Source of the DNA: CAZWAP01 sp964632005
Lineage (GTDB): Bacteria > Planctomycetota > Phycisphaerae > Sedimentisphaerales > Anaerobacaceae
Assembly: GCA_964632005.1 (NCBI GenBank)
Contig: CAZWAP010000084.1
Span: 1 to 5,312 of the forward strand
Direction: 5' to 3'
Length of the DNA: 5,312 bases
Part shown: positions 1 through 5,121 of the stretch, in pieces
Layout of the letters: the number at the start of each line of letters is the position of its first letter
How positions within the stretch are numbered: the first letter of the stretch is position 1
Position numbers and translations under genes: made by a program
Notes under the pieces: model-generated
What the model saw: the letters and a program-made list of their open reading frames with translations, nothing else
What the model was told of the DNA's origin: nothing
The model's database searches: none

Positions 1-129
1 GAGAAGGTCGATCTGGACACGGTGAAGTTCACGCTCAAGCTGGAGCCCAGGTCCAAGAAGCAGTTCGAGTATACCCTGACGACTTACCACGGCACCCGGG
101 CCGAGGAACAAAGAAGAAGCCGGTCATAG
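1..129 (+). CDS. 3' end of an unidentified protein gene, possibly DUF4139-like C-terminus
   Basis: Frame 1 is open from the first base to a TAG at 127-129, giving the last 42 residues of a protein whose start lies outside the window. The visible tail alternates hydrophobic and polar residues (VKFTLKLEPRSKKQFEYTL), as in one or two beta strands, and then runs into a charged, probably disordered end rich in Arg and Glu. Similar 'strand, Pro-x-Ser/Gly-Lys, strand' endings occur at the C-terminus of DUF4139-type beta-sandwich proteins, where the last strand closes the domain, but 42 residues are too few for a firm assignment. The GC-rich codon use matches the neighbouring genes. The gene converges on the glycosylase gene ending at 340. 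I see no clear terminator between them. Confidence 0.55.
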   Translation, partial: EKVDLDTVKFTLKLEPRSKKQFEYTLTTYHGTRAEEQRRSRS

Positions 130-339
130 TACCACGGCCGGGAAGCTAAGAATCCAATTTACAACCGGGCGGGTTCTACGATCGGGCAGGCCACGGGGCT
201 GCAGTGACCCTCGATGGCAGCGGGGTCCTTTGTAAAGGTGGTCATATCCTTGGCGGTCTTCTCAGGGATCTCGAGCAAAGTCGAATACTCCCCACATCTT
301 TCCCTTGGGAGTCGTCGGCTGCTCACGGCTTGCCGGGGA
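130..339. other. Convergent intergenic region, no supported gene
   Basis: These 210 bases lie between two converging genes. Short palindromes are present (CCTTTGTAAAGG near 230-241, and GACCC pairing with GGGTC at about 207-228), but none is followed by a convincing T run. On the minus strand one frame stays open from inside the glycosylase gene to a TAA near 160, yet it has no start of its own in the gap. It is discussed among the findings, not called as a gene. Confidence 0.5.
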
Positions 340-1041
340 CTATGCCGGCTCGCACTCGAGCTCGTGGGGAAGCTGTTCCAGCGGACAGCCCGGGCACTTG
401 GGTTTGGACCTGCAGAACTCTTTGCCCAGCCGCACCAGCAGGGCGTGGTATTCGTTGAACATCTGCACGTCCTCCGGCAGGTTCGACTGGAACAGGTCCT
501 GCAACTGTTCGTAACCGGCGTCGGATTCTATAAGCCTGTGTCGCACGGCCAGCCGCGCCGTATAGGCATCAACCACGAAGACAGGTCGTTCCAGCGCGTA
601 AAGCAGGATTGAGTCAGCCGTTTCAGGACCGATCCCTTTTATCTCAAGCAGCTCGCGCCTTAAGCGATGGGTCTCAACTCCATCGAGGTTTGTAAGCTCC
701 CCCTCGTAGGTTTCAAAGAGCCAGTCTATAAAGTTCCTGATACGCCTTGCCTTTATGTTGAAATAGCCTGCCGGCCGGATCAGCTGGGCAAGACGAAAAT
801 CCGGCGAGCCATAGAGACTCTCGGGGCTCAAGCACCCCGCTGATTTCAGGTTTTGTATTGCTTTCTCGACATTAGCCCAGTTGGTATTCTGGGTGAGTAT
901 CGCCCCGATTATTATCTCGAACCGCGTCTGGCCCGGCCACCAGTGCTGAGGGCCGAAGCGATCAAGTAGCAGCTGGTAGATCTCGTTTAGTTGCTCGCTT
1001 ATCGTACGCACTCCAGGACTCTCCAGGGAATAACGCGGCAT
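340..1041 (-). CDS. Endonuclease III-like HhH-GPD DNA glycosylase (MagIII/COG2231 type)
   Basis: The 233-residue product is a base-excision-repair DNA glycosylase of the endonuclease III fold, expected to remove damaged bases in the cytoplasm. The N-terminal helix-rich part carries 'FGPQHWWPGQTRFEIIIGAILTQ' character (residues 29-51), where the conserved Gln/Asn-Thr after ILTQ belongs to the substrate-side helix. A helix-hairpin-helix follows at 131-150 (LLEIKGIGPETADSILLYAL), then the catalytic Asp158 in VVDAYTAR. The position that holds the Schiff-base lysine in true endonuclease III (GxGxKTA) is Glu140 here, as expected for monofunctional 3-methyladenine glycosylases of the MagIII group. 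I therefore infer glycosylase activity without AP-lyase activity. C210, C216, C219 and C230 at the C-terminus could hold a 4Fe-4S cluster, but the spacing is C-X5-C-X2-C-X10-C, not the classical C-X6-C-X2-C-X5-C. The ATG at 1041 gives a full-length protein; upstream there is only a weak AGG/GAGG. The gene is divergent from the CPBP protease gene. Confidence 0.92.
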   Translation of the reverse strand: MPRYSLESPGVRTISEQLNEIYQLLLDRFGPQHWWPGQTRFEIIIGAILTQNTNWANVEKAIQNLKSAGCLSPESLYGSPDFRLAQLIRPAGYFNIKARRIRNFIDWLFETYEGELTNLDGVETHRLRRELLEIKGIGPETADSILLYALERPVFVVDAYTARLAVRHRLIESDAGYEQLQDLFQSNLPEDVQMFNEYHALLVRLGKEFCRSKPKCPGCPLEQLPHELECEPA

Positions 1042-1087
1042 CGTACCTGACGCCTCGCTGCCGGCAAAACCGCCCGGCGATCATCAT

Positions 1088-1122
1088 CTTGCCTATTGTA
1101 ATCTGATGTCCTCTCAAGTAAA
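1088..1122 (-). promoter_or_regulatory. Candidate promoter for the glycosylase gene
   Basis: Read on the minus strand, TTTACT (plus 1117-1122) and TACAAT (plus 1095-1100) are separated by 16 bases, a fair sigma70-type pair with a 5/6 match at -10. Transcription would begin near 1088, leaving a leader of about 45 bases before the ATG at 1041. It overlaps the plus-strand candidate promoter at 1096-1124. Sequence match only. Confidence 0.35.
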
Positions 1123-1124
1123 CT
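1096..1124 (+). promoter_or_regulatory. Candidate promoter for the CPBP protease gene
   Basis: TTGTAA (1096-1101) and TAAACT (1119-1124) lie 17 bases apart, each matching the sigma70 consensus at four of six positions. The start point would be near 1131, which supports translation from the ATG at 1166, since the ATG at 1106 would lie inside the promoter. The -10 of the opposite-facing candidate promoter overlaps it. The match is modest. Confidence 0.3.
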
Positions 1125-1165
1125 CTCCAGCATCCTGGTCAACGGTGTTTTCCTGGTCTTGGACG

Positions 1166-2122
1166 ATGAAAGTGGCGAAAAGGCAAACCAAAGAAAAAAG
1201 GACCAAGCCCGAGACGAAGCGCGCCGGTAAAGCACCTATCGGCCAGCTCTTCAACTTCGCCAGGGACTCGTATCTTGAGCGGACCAGTCGCCCCATCTAC
1301 GCCATCGGTTTCTTGTTGCCGTTTGTCATATTCTACGAAGTTGGGACGATTCTGATCAACACGGACATTCTAAACCAATCCGAGATACGCGTGGTCGCTT
1401 TCGTTTGGCTCCGTGACCTGCTTGAGTCGATAGGTTTTGGCGGCAAGTTCGCCTGGGTTGCGCCGCCGCTGGTCGTGGTCGCCATCCTGGCTGGCCTGCA
1501 GGTCAGTTCCAGGAAACGGTGGACTTTCGACGTGCGAGATACCGTGCCGATGGCCGCTGAGTGCATCGTCCTGGCGGTGCCGCTGATAGTCCTGAGCTTG
1601 CTTCTCAACAACCCTCACGTGCCCCAGAACCGGCTCGACCGTTTTGCCGCCGGCGGTCTGGCAGTGTATAGTTCGCAACCGACGGCCACTGTTGACCAGC
1701 TTGATACTCTGCCCTTGCTCGCCGCTCAAAGCAACCTTCCACGCGCTAACCATATGCTGCTGGCCAACGTCGTCACGGGCGTGGGTGCCGGAATCTATGA
1801 AGAGCTTGTATTTCGTTTGATCCTGATATGTCTGCTGATGATGCTCTTTCAGGATATCTTCGGGCTCGACCAGAAGAACTCGATCGTCCTATCAGTACTG
1901 ATATCCGCCACGCTGTTCAGCGCGCACCACCACATTGACTTGCTGACGGGGCGGGCGAACCCGACCGAGCCTTTCGATTTCACCAGATTTGCCTTTCGGG
2001 CAATGGCCGGTATCTATTTCGCCATTCTCTTCGCAATCCGCGGCTTTGGAATCACCGCCGGAACCCACGCCTTCTACGATATAATTGCCACTATTATTAA
2101 TGCTCTTTTTTTCGAGCGGTGA
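1166..2122 (+). CDS. CPBP family intramembrane metalloprotease (CAAX/Abi type)
   Basis: From the ATG at 1166 this encodes 318 residues of a polytopic membrane protein of the CPBP family (CAAX proteases and bacteriocin-processing enzymes), which cleave or process substrates within the inner membrane. A basic N-terminal tail of about 40 residues (KVAKRQTKEKR) should be cytoplasmic. Membrane segments follow at roughly 44-64, 97-111, 130-147, 199-229, 238-255, 277-291 and 295-315. The three family motifs are intact: YEELVFR (211-217, the EExxxR motif), FSAHHH (251-256, supplying the second-motif His) and GTHAFYD (299-305, H301 and D305). Together these are the expected glutamate and histidine active-site or metal-binding residues. 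The frame is also open from an ATG at 1106, which would add 20 Ser/Trp-rich residues, but that start would fall inside the candidate promoter and has no ribosome binding site. I prefer 1166, though it too lacks a clear Shine-Dalgarno. The physiological substrate cannot be read from the sequence, and no bacteriocin or peptide gene is adjacent. Confidence 0.9.
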   Translation: MKVAKRQTKEKRTKPETKRAGKAPIGQLFNFARDSYLERTSRPIYAIGFLLPFVIFYEVGTILINTDILNQSEIRVVAFVWLRDLLESIGFGGKFAWVAPPLVVVAILAGLQVSSRKRWTFDVRDTVPMAAECIVLAVPLIVLSLLLNNPHVPQNRLDRFAAGGLAVYSSQPTATVDQLDTLPLLAAQSNLPRANHMLLANVVTGVGAGIYEELVFRLILICLLMMLFQDIFGLDQKNSIVLSVLISATLFSAHHHIDLLTGRANPTEPFDFTRFAFRAMAGIYFAILFAIRGFGITAGTHAFYDIIATIINALFFER

Positions 2123-2146
2123 AGCCGCTCAGTTTGTCGATTTTTT
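2114..2146 (+). terminator. Weak terminator-like hairpin at the end of the CPBP gene
   Basis: GAGCGG (2114-2119) pairs perfectly with CCGCTC (2125-2130) around a five-base loop that contains the TGA stop codon. A T-rich stretch follows, ending in six Ts at 2141-2146. The stem is short, overlaps the coding end, and the T run is ten bases away, so efficiency would be low if it works at all. Confidence 0.3.
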
Positions 2147-2256
2147 CGCCGTCCGTGCAAAAAAACTCGCCCGCTGTTACTCTTTGGCAAAGCGTACCTT
2201 GCAAGATAATCGTCCTATAAGCCGGCTGACCCGCGTTAACAGCACTGGAAATAAGC

Positions 2257-2285
2257 TTGAATCGCCCCTGTTATTTTTGTATAAT
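2257..2285 (+). promoter_or_regulatory. Strong sigma70-type promoter before the DUF2617-like gene
   Basis: TTGAAT (2257-2262) and a perfect TATAAT (2280-2285) are separated by the ideal 17 bases. Transcription would start near 2292, giving a leader of about 40 bases before the ATG at 2333. This is the best promoter match in the window and marks the DUF2617-like gene as its own transcription unit, separate from the upstream protease gene. The spacer is T-rich next to the -10. Confidence 0.7.
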
Positions 2286-2332
2286 GAGGCTCGAGTAGAA
2301 GTCAATGGTTTCATTGTTGGGATTGGCCGTTT

Positions 2333-2878
2333 ATGGAATCACCTCGAATCAACGTTGCAATTGACGAACTGACCTTCAGCCTCTTTCAAAGACCCCTGCA
2401 CCCGGAGCTGTTCCAGATATACGCCCAGCGACAGCTCAAGACCGAGAAGTACGAAGCTCTCATCTGGGTTACCGGTTGCACGCACGTCGTCAGCGTTTTT
2501 GTCGGCGATGCCTGCCTCACCGAGGTTGTAAGTGCGCCCGGCCAGTTGCTGCCCCACAGGGGGTTGATTGAGCGTTTCCAGTTCCGCGGGCCGAGAAGCC
2601 ATAAGTGCACGCTCAGTAGGACGCTGAGCTATATGACCGACTTCCAGGTCGAGAAGATGAGCCCGGGCCTCTATCGCCAGAGTCACAGCGACCTTGAGCG
2701 ATTTGCACAGAATCGTGGGGTCTTCGTAAAGTTCCCTGAGCTCGAGGTTGATACGCTCCAGCCGTTCTGCTACGTTGATTTCGAAGCCAGGCGCAGCGAG
2801 CTGCACATCCACACGTTCGCCGCATATCCCGAGCAAGTAACAATGATAAAAACCCAGTCATTGTTTGACTTCCGCTAA
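2333..2878 (+). CDS. DUF2617-like protein of unknown function
   Basis: The 181-residue product is soluble by appearance: no signal peptide and no membrane segment. Its pattern suits DUF2617, small uncharacterised proteins I associate with planctomycetes and some other bacteria. Supporting stretches are 'LFQRPLHPELF' (about 17-27), 'YEALIWVTGCTHVVSVFVG' (39-58, alternating beta-strand pattern), 'LTEVVSAPGQLLPHRG' (62-77), 'ERFQFRGPRSHKC' (80-92) and 'SYMTDFQVEKMSPGLY' (99-114). The second half ends in two strand-like segments, 'PFCYVDFEAR' and 'ELHIHTFAAYPE'. No catalytic motif is evident. Cys49, Cys61, Cys92 and Cys145, with His residues near the strands, could bind metal, but that is speculation. 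The ATG at 2333 fits the promoter at 2257-2285. No strong Shine-Dalgarno is present, only GGGATTGG ten or so bases upstream. The gene stands alone, with gaps of 210 and about 250 bases, and its context gives no functional hint. The family call is from memory of sequence patterns. Confidence 0.75.
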   Translation: MESPRINVAIDELTFSLFQRPLHPELFQIYAQRQLKTEKYEALIWVTGCTHVVSVFVGDACLTEVVSAPGQLLPHRGLIERFQFRGPRSHKCTLSRTLSYMTDFQVEKMSPGLYRQSHSDLERFAQNRGVFVKFPELEVDTLQPFCYVDFEARRSELHIHTFAAYPEQVTMIKTQSLFDFR

Positions 2879-3131
2879 CAATAAAGCGGTCCAAGCCTCC
2901 AGGTTTTTCGAAGAGCTGATGCCCTTGCTGCATCCTGCTGTAGCGTTGTTCCTTGCCGGGCCGGGTTACCTTTGCACTGTAGGCCAGAGTTATGTTACCC
3001 GCGCCTCCGGCAGCAGGCCGCCATCTGGTCAGCGTCCGTGAAGTTCGAACAACAATATCCCCTCTTATCTCCGGTGGACAGGATTTTGTCGTTGCCGTTC
3101 TTTTCAAATCTTGTTAACACCTACCCTGCGT
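2879..3131. other. Intergenic region before lpxB, no supported gene
   Basis: About 250 bases separate the DUF2617-like stop from the preferred lpxB ATG. I find no terminator with a T run behind the DUF2617-like gene and no good promoter; the best pairing, TTGCCG (3092-3097) with TAACAC 17 bases on, is poor. The lpxB frame is open from 3042 without an ATG. A minus-strand open frame here looks like a shadow and has no recognisable content. Confidence 0.5.
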
Positions 3132-4274
3132 ATGGATGTCGATAGGGAATATTGCATCTTTCTCAGCGTAGCCGATCCGAGCGCCGACGACCACTGCGCT
3201 AACCTCATAAATGCACTTCGCAGCGAAGGGCACACGAATATAAGGTTTGTCGGTGTAGGTGGCCCGAAGATGGCGCAGGCCGGTTGCGAGCTGTTAGAGA
3301 CAACTGTCGGCAGGGCCGCTATGATCTACAAGGCCTTCACCCTTGTCGTGTACTTCTGGCGGGTCTTGCGAGGCATAAAGAAATATCTCAAAGATAACAA
3401 CGTTGACCTCGTTGTCGTATGCGACTCGCCCGGCTTCAACTGGCACGTCGCTAAACTCGCCAAAAAGCTCCGCATCAAGACCCTCTTCTACGTCGCACCG
3501 CAGCTCTGGGCCTGGGCGCCCTGGCGCATTCGAAAACTACGAAAACGATGCGATAAGCTCTGCTGCATCCTGCCCTTCGAAGAACACTGGTTTGCAGAGA
3601 GGGGCATCGACGTTGCTTTTGTCGGCAACCCGATGATCGGGGCCATAGAGACCGCCTGGGGCCGAGCCAAGCAATACAGCCGCTACGACCCGGCAGCTCC
3701 GCGAATTGCCATCCTGCCCGGTTCGCGCCAGGCCGAGCTCAAAGCCCTCTGGGAGCCGATGCAGCAGATTGGGCTGCGCATCAAGTCGAACCATCCGCGT
3801 GTCGCTTTTGTCACCATAGCTGTCGATGACGAACGCCGAAAATGGCTCCAGCAGAACCAGATCCCTGACTTCCAATCCGAGTATACGGTTGGTACCGTCT
3901 GCTCAACTGCCGAATCGGCCGATTTTGCACTCGTAGCCAGCGGCAGCGCGACCTTGCAGGTTGCGGCGATGGGTTGTCCTATGGTCGTGATGTACCAGTC
4001 CAGCCGGATCCTCTGGCATCTCGTCGGCCGCTGGCTCGTCAGAACAGAGTTCCTTTGTCTGGTCAACATCCTGGCTGGCAGGGAATTGGTCCCTGAGTTT
4101 ATGCCGTACTTTTCCTCGATAGAACCGATCGTTGAGACTGTCGAGCGCTTCCTTGCAGACAAAGATAAGCTCGAGCGGCTCAGCACCGAGCTGGTTGACC
4201 TTGCCCGACCACTGGGAGAAAGACACGCCGGCCGGGAACTCGCAAGTGTAATTATCCAGATGCTCCGCCAATGA
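3132..4274 (+). CDS. lpxB: Lipid-A-disaccharide synthase LpxB
   Basis: LpxB is a peripheral membrane glycosyltransferase (family GT19). It joins UDP-2,3-diacylglucosamine to lipid X to form the tetraacyl disaccharide 1-phosphate of lipid A, so its presence implies an outer membrane with lipid A. From the ATG at 3132 the protein has 380 residues, the usual family length. Visible family segments are the N-terminal strand and loop 'IFLSVADPSADDHC' (9-22, equivalent to AGEASGD), VGVGGPKM (40-47), CDSPGFN (97-103, carrying the conserved active-site Asp98 equivalent), APQLWAW (122-128), LPFEEHW (147-153), VGNPM (164-168), ILPGSR (194-199), the UDP-sugar site region ASGSATLQ (269-276), and NILAGRELVPEF (312-323). 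The loop ADPSAD departs from GEASGD, with Asp replacing Glu. A TTG at 3111 would add seven residues; neither start has a Shine-Dalgarno, and ATG 3132 starts just before the first core strand. No other lpx gene is adjacent, so the gene is probably transcribed alone. Confidence 0.95.
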   Translation: MDVDREYCIFLSVADPSADDHCANLINALRSEGHTNIRFVGVGGPKMAQAGCELLETTVGRAAMIYKAFTLVVYFWRVLRGIKKYLKDNNVDLVVVCDSPGFNWHVAKLAKKLRIKTLFYVAPQLWAWAPWRIRKLRKRCDKLCCILPFEEHWFAERGIDVAFVGNPMIGAIETAWGRAKQYSRYDPAAPRIAILPGSRQAELKALWEPMQQIGLRIKSNHPRVAFVTIAVDDERRKWLQQNQIPDFQSEYTVGTVCSTAESADFALVASGSATLQVAAMGCPMVVMYQSSRILWHLVGRWLVRTEFLCLVNILAGRELVPEFMPYFSSIEPIVETVERFLADKDKLERLSTELVDLARPLGERHAGRELASVIIQMLRQ

Positions 4275-4311
4275 ATGTGTCGCATCCGCCTCTACCTCAA
4301 TTAGCACGCTA

Positions 4312-4343
4312 AACCCTCAAAATCGGCTGCCCGGCCGAGGGTT
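4312..4343 (+). repeat. Inverted repeat downstream of lpxB
   Basis: AACCCTC (4312-4318) pairs with GAGGGTT (4337-4343), with a competing internal TCGGC/GCCGA pairing. It lies 37 bases past the lpxB stop and could stabilise or end the transcript, but there is no T run after it, so an intrinsic terminator is not supported. The remaining sequence from 4275 to the tRNA promoter holds nothing I recognise. Confidence 0.3.
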
Positions 4344-4414
4344 GCCGTGGACGACTTATTCGCCGCCGATAACCGAAGTGCTGACGCGCCGACCATCCTG
4401 TGGAGAAAAAGGGC

Positions 4415-4443
4415 TTGACGGTAAACGTGCGAAGTCGTTAACT
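4415..4443 (+). promoter_or_regulatory. Candidate promoter of the tRNA-Arg gene
   Basis: TTGACG (4415-4420) matches the -35 consensus at five of six positions. TTAACT stands 17 bases further on at 4438-4443 as a weak -10. Transcription would begin around 4450, about 16 bases before the mature tRNA 5' end, which is typical for a tRNA transcription unit. Confidence 0.45.
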
Positions 4444-4465
4444 TTTACAGGGTCTTGGAGTTCCG

Positions 4466-4539
4466 GCGCCCGTAGCTCAATTGGACAGAGTCGCGGACTT
4501 CGAATCCGAAGGTTGCAGGTTCGAGTCCTGCCGGGCGCG
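4466..4539 (+). tRNA. tRNA-Arg (anticodon UCG)
   Basis: A complete 74-base cloverleaf can be drawn. The acceptor stem is seven perfect pairs (GCGCCCG 4466-4472 with CGGGCGC 4532-4538) with discriminator G4539. The D arm is GCTC/GAGT, closing with a G-T wobble. The T arm is GCAGG/CCTGC around TTCGAGT. The anticodon loop CTTCGAA (4498-4504) has TCG at 4500-4502, so the tRNA reads CGA and, depending on wobble modification, other CGN arginine codons. The first pair of the anticodon stem (G4493 with A4509) is a mismatch; the other four pairs are good. The CCA end is not encoded: CTA follows the discriminator base. The antisense of this locus yields the familiar spurious peptide 'PAGLEPATF', seen wherever tRNA genes are translated by mistake. 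Confidence 0.96.
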
Positions 4540-4542
4540 CTA

Positions 4543-4576
4543 AAAACCGCGTTTTCGGTATCGGGAATGCGGTTTT
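4543..4576 (+). terminator. Intrinsic terminator behind tRNA-Arg
   Basis: AAAACCGC (4543-4550) pairs with GCGGTTTT (4569-4576), and the stem can extend inward through wobble pairs to a loop at about 4557-4562. The Ts lie in the 3' arm and continue weakly (GCTTTG). It begins three bases past the tRNA, so it is well placed to end that transcript. Confidence 0.6.
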
Positions 4577-5053
4577 GCTTTGCGCCGGACTCCATAGAAT
4601 TGCGCCCAATTGTGCCTGTTGGCGCCCCAATACGCACCCCACTTCTGGGTTTATCGAGATGCCCTATCTTATTTGCCGGATTATCGGTGCAAACCCTGCC
4701 GTCCGTGCGTGTTTGCTTGCCTGCTGCGGTGGTCGGTTTTGACAGATCAGGCAGCAGCTCGAGCGCGGCCCGCCTTCGGCGATGGCTTCTCGATGTCACC
4801 ACCCTCCAGTCGAAGCCAGATGGTCAGCCGAACCAGGTCTGACGGCTTTGCCGAATCTGGCTTTGGAGGCTGGGTGAACGAAAAGAGCAAGTCAGTCCGC
4901 CAAGTCTTTCCGCTCTTGGGTCGAAAGAAATCTCATCCACAACATCTGACAATATCTCGAATTTCATCGGAAGGTTGGTATGTCTATGATAATAATTCAT
5001 CGAAATTAGCTGCCTAAAAAGTGCGGAAATCAACTTAAAATAGGATACTATAA
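4577..5053. other. Gene-poor region between the tRNA and the last gene
   Basis: About 480 bases carry no gene I can support. Open frames on both strands (for example plus 4610-5017 and minus 4824-5033) have low-complexity or compositionally random translations, no ribosome binding site and no recognisable domain. Composition shifts from GC-rich before about 4880 to AT-rich near 4930-5053. The clearest structure is an inverted repeat at 4811-4865, listed separately. The stretch may be decayed sequence, or it may hold an unrecognised small RNA. Confidence 0.5.
4811..4865. repeat. Long imperfect inverted repeat in the gene-poor region
   Basis: CGAAGCCAGAT (4811-4821) can pair with ATCTGGCTTTG (4855-4865) over 11 positions with one G-T wobble. 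Inside it, GTCAG (4823-4827) pairs with CTGAC (4839-4843), or alternatively AGCCG (4826-4830) with CGGCT (4843-4847). This gives a nested or switchable hairpin. No T run follows, so it is not an ordinary terminator. Function unknown; chance is possible. Confidence 0.4.
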
Positions 5054-5081
5054 AATAGGCGGGGCCGAAGCCCCGCCTATT
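5054..5081 (-). terminator. Strong intrinsic terminator with UUCG tetraloop
   Basis: AATAGGCGGGGC (5054-5065) pairs perfectly over 12 bases with GCCCCGCCTATT (5070-5081). On the minus strand the loop is C(UUCG)G, the unusually stable tetraloop, and the stem is followed by a T-rich run (TATTTTATA). It sits about 40 bases past the stop of the minus-strand gene ending at 5122 and fits as that gene's terminator. On the plus strand the following bases (TATTAAGTCTAATTCTT) are a poorer tract, so termination of plus-strand transcripts would be weaker. Confidence 0.88.
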
Positions 5082-5121
5082 AAGTCTAATTCTTAAAAAC
5101 CTTTCTGGCTAAGTAAGGCGT

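Noticed and set aside
204..612. Plus-strand open frames opposite the glycosylase gene
   Set aside because: They lie largely antisense to a clearly conserved protein and have no domain content; they are shadow frames.
2085..2372. Small plus-strand frame between the CPBP and DUF2617-like genes
   Set aside because: It overlaps the end of the CPBP gene, contains the strong promoter at 2257-2285 and runs into the next gene; its translation is not protein-like.
3111..3131. TTG start for lpxB at 3111
   Set aside because: It adds seven residues outside the family core and lacks a ribosome binding site; ATG at 3132 gives the usual family length.
4356..4802. Minus-strand open frame containing 'PGRTRTCNLRIRSP', and the overlapping frame with 'PAGLEPATF'
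   Set aside because: These are the well-known false peptides produced by translating a tRNA gene in antisense; the tRNA-Arg gene explains them.
4342..4842. Plus-strand open frame of 166 codons
   Set aside because: It runs straight through the tRNA-Arg gene and its terminator, has no ribosome binding site, and its translation matches nothing I recognise.
4610..5017. 135-codon plus-strand frame in the gene-poor region
   Set aside because: It is Cys/Arg/Ser-rich without a recognisable fold, has no ribosome binding site, and its composition changes along its length with the underlying DNA.
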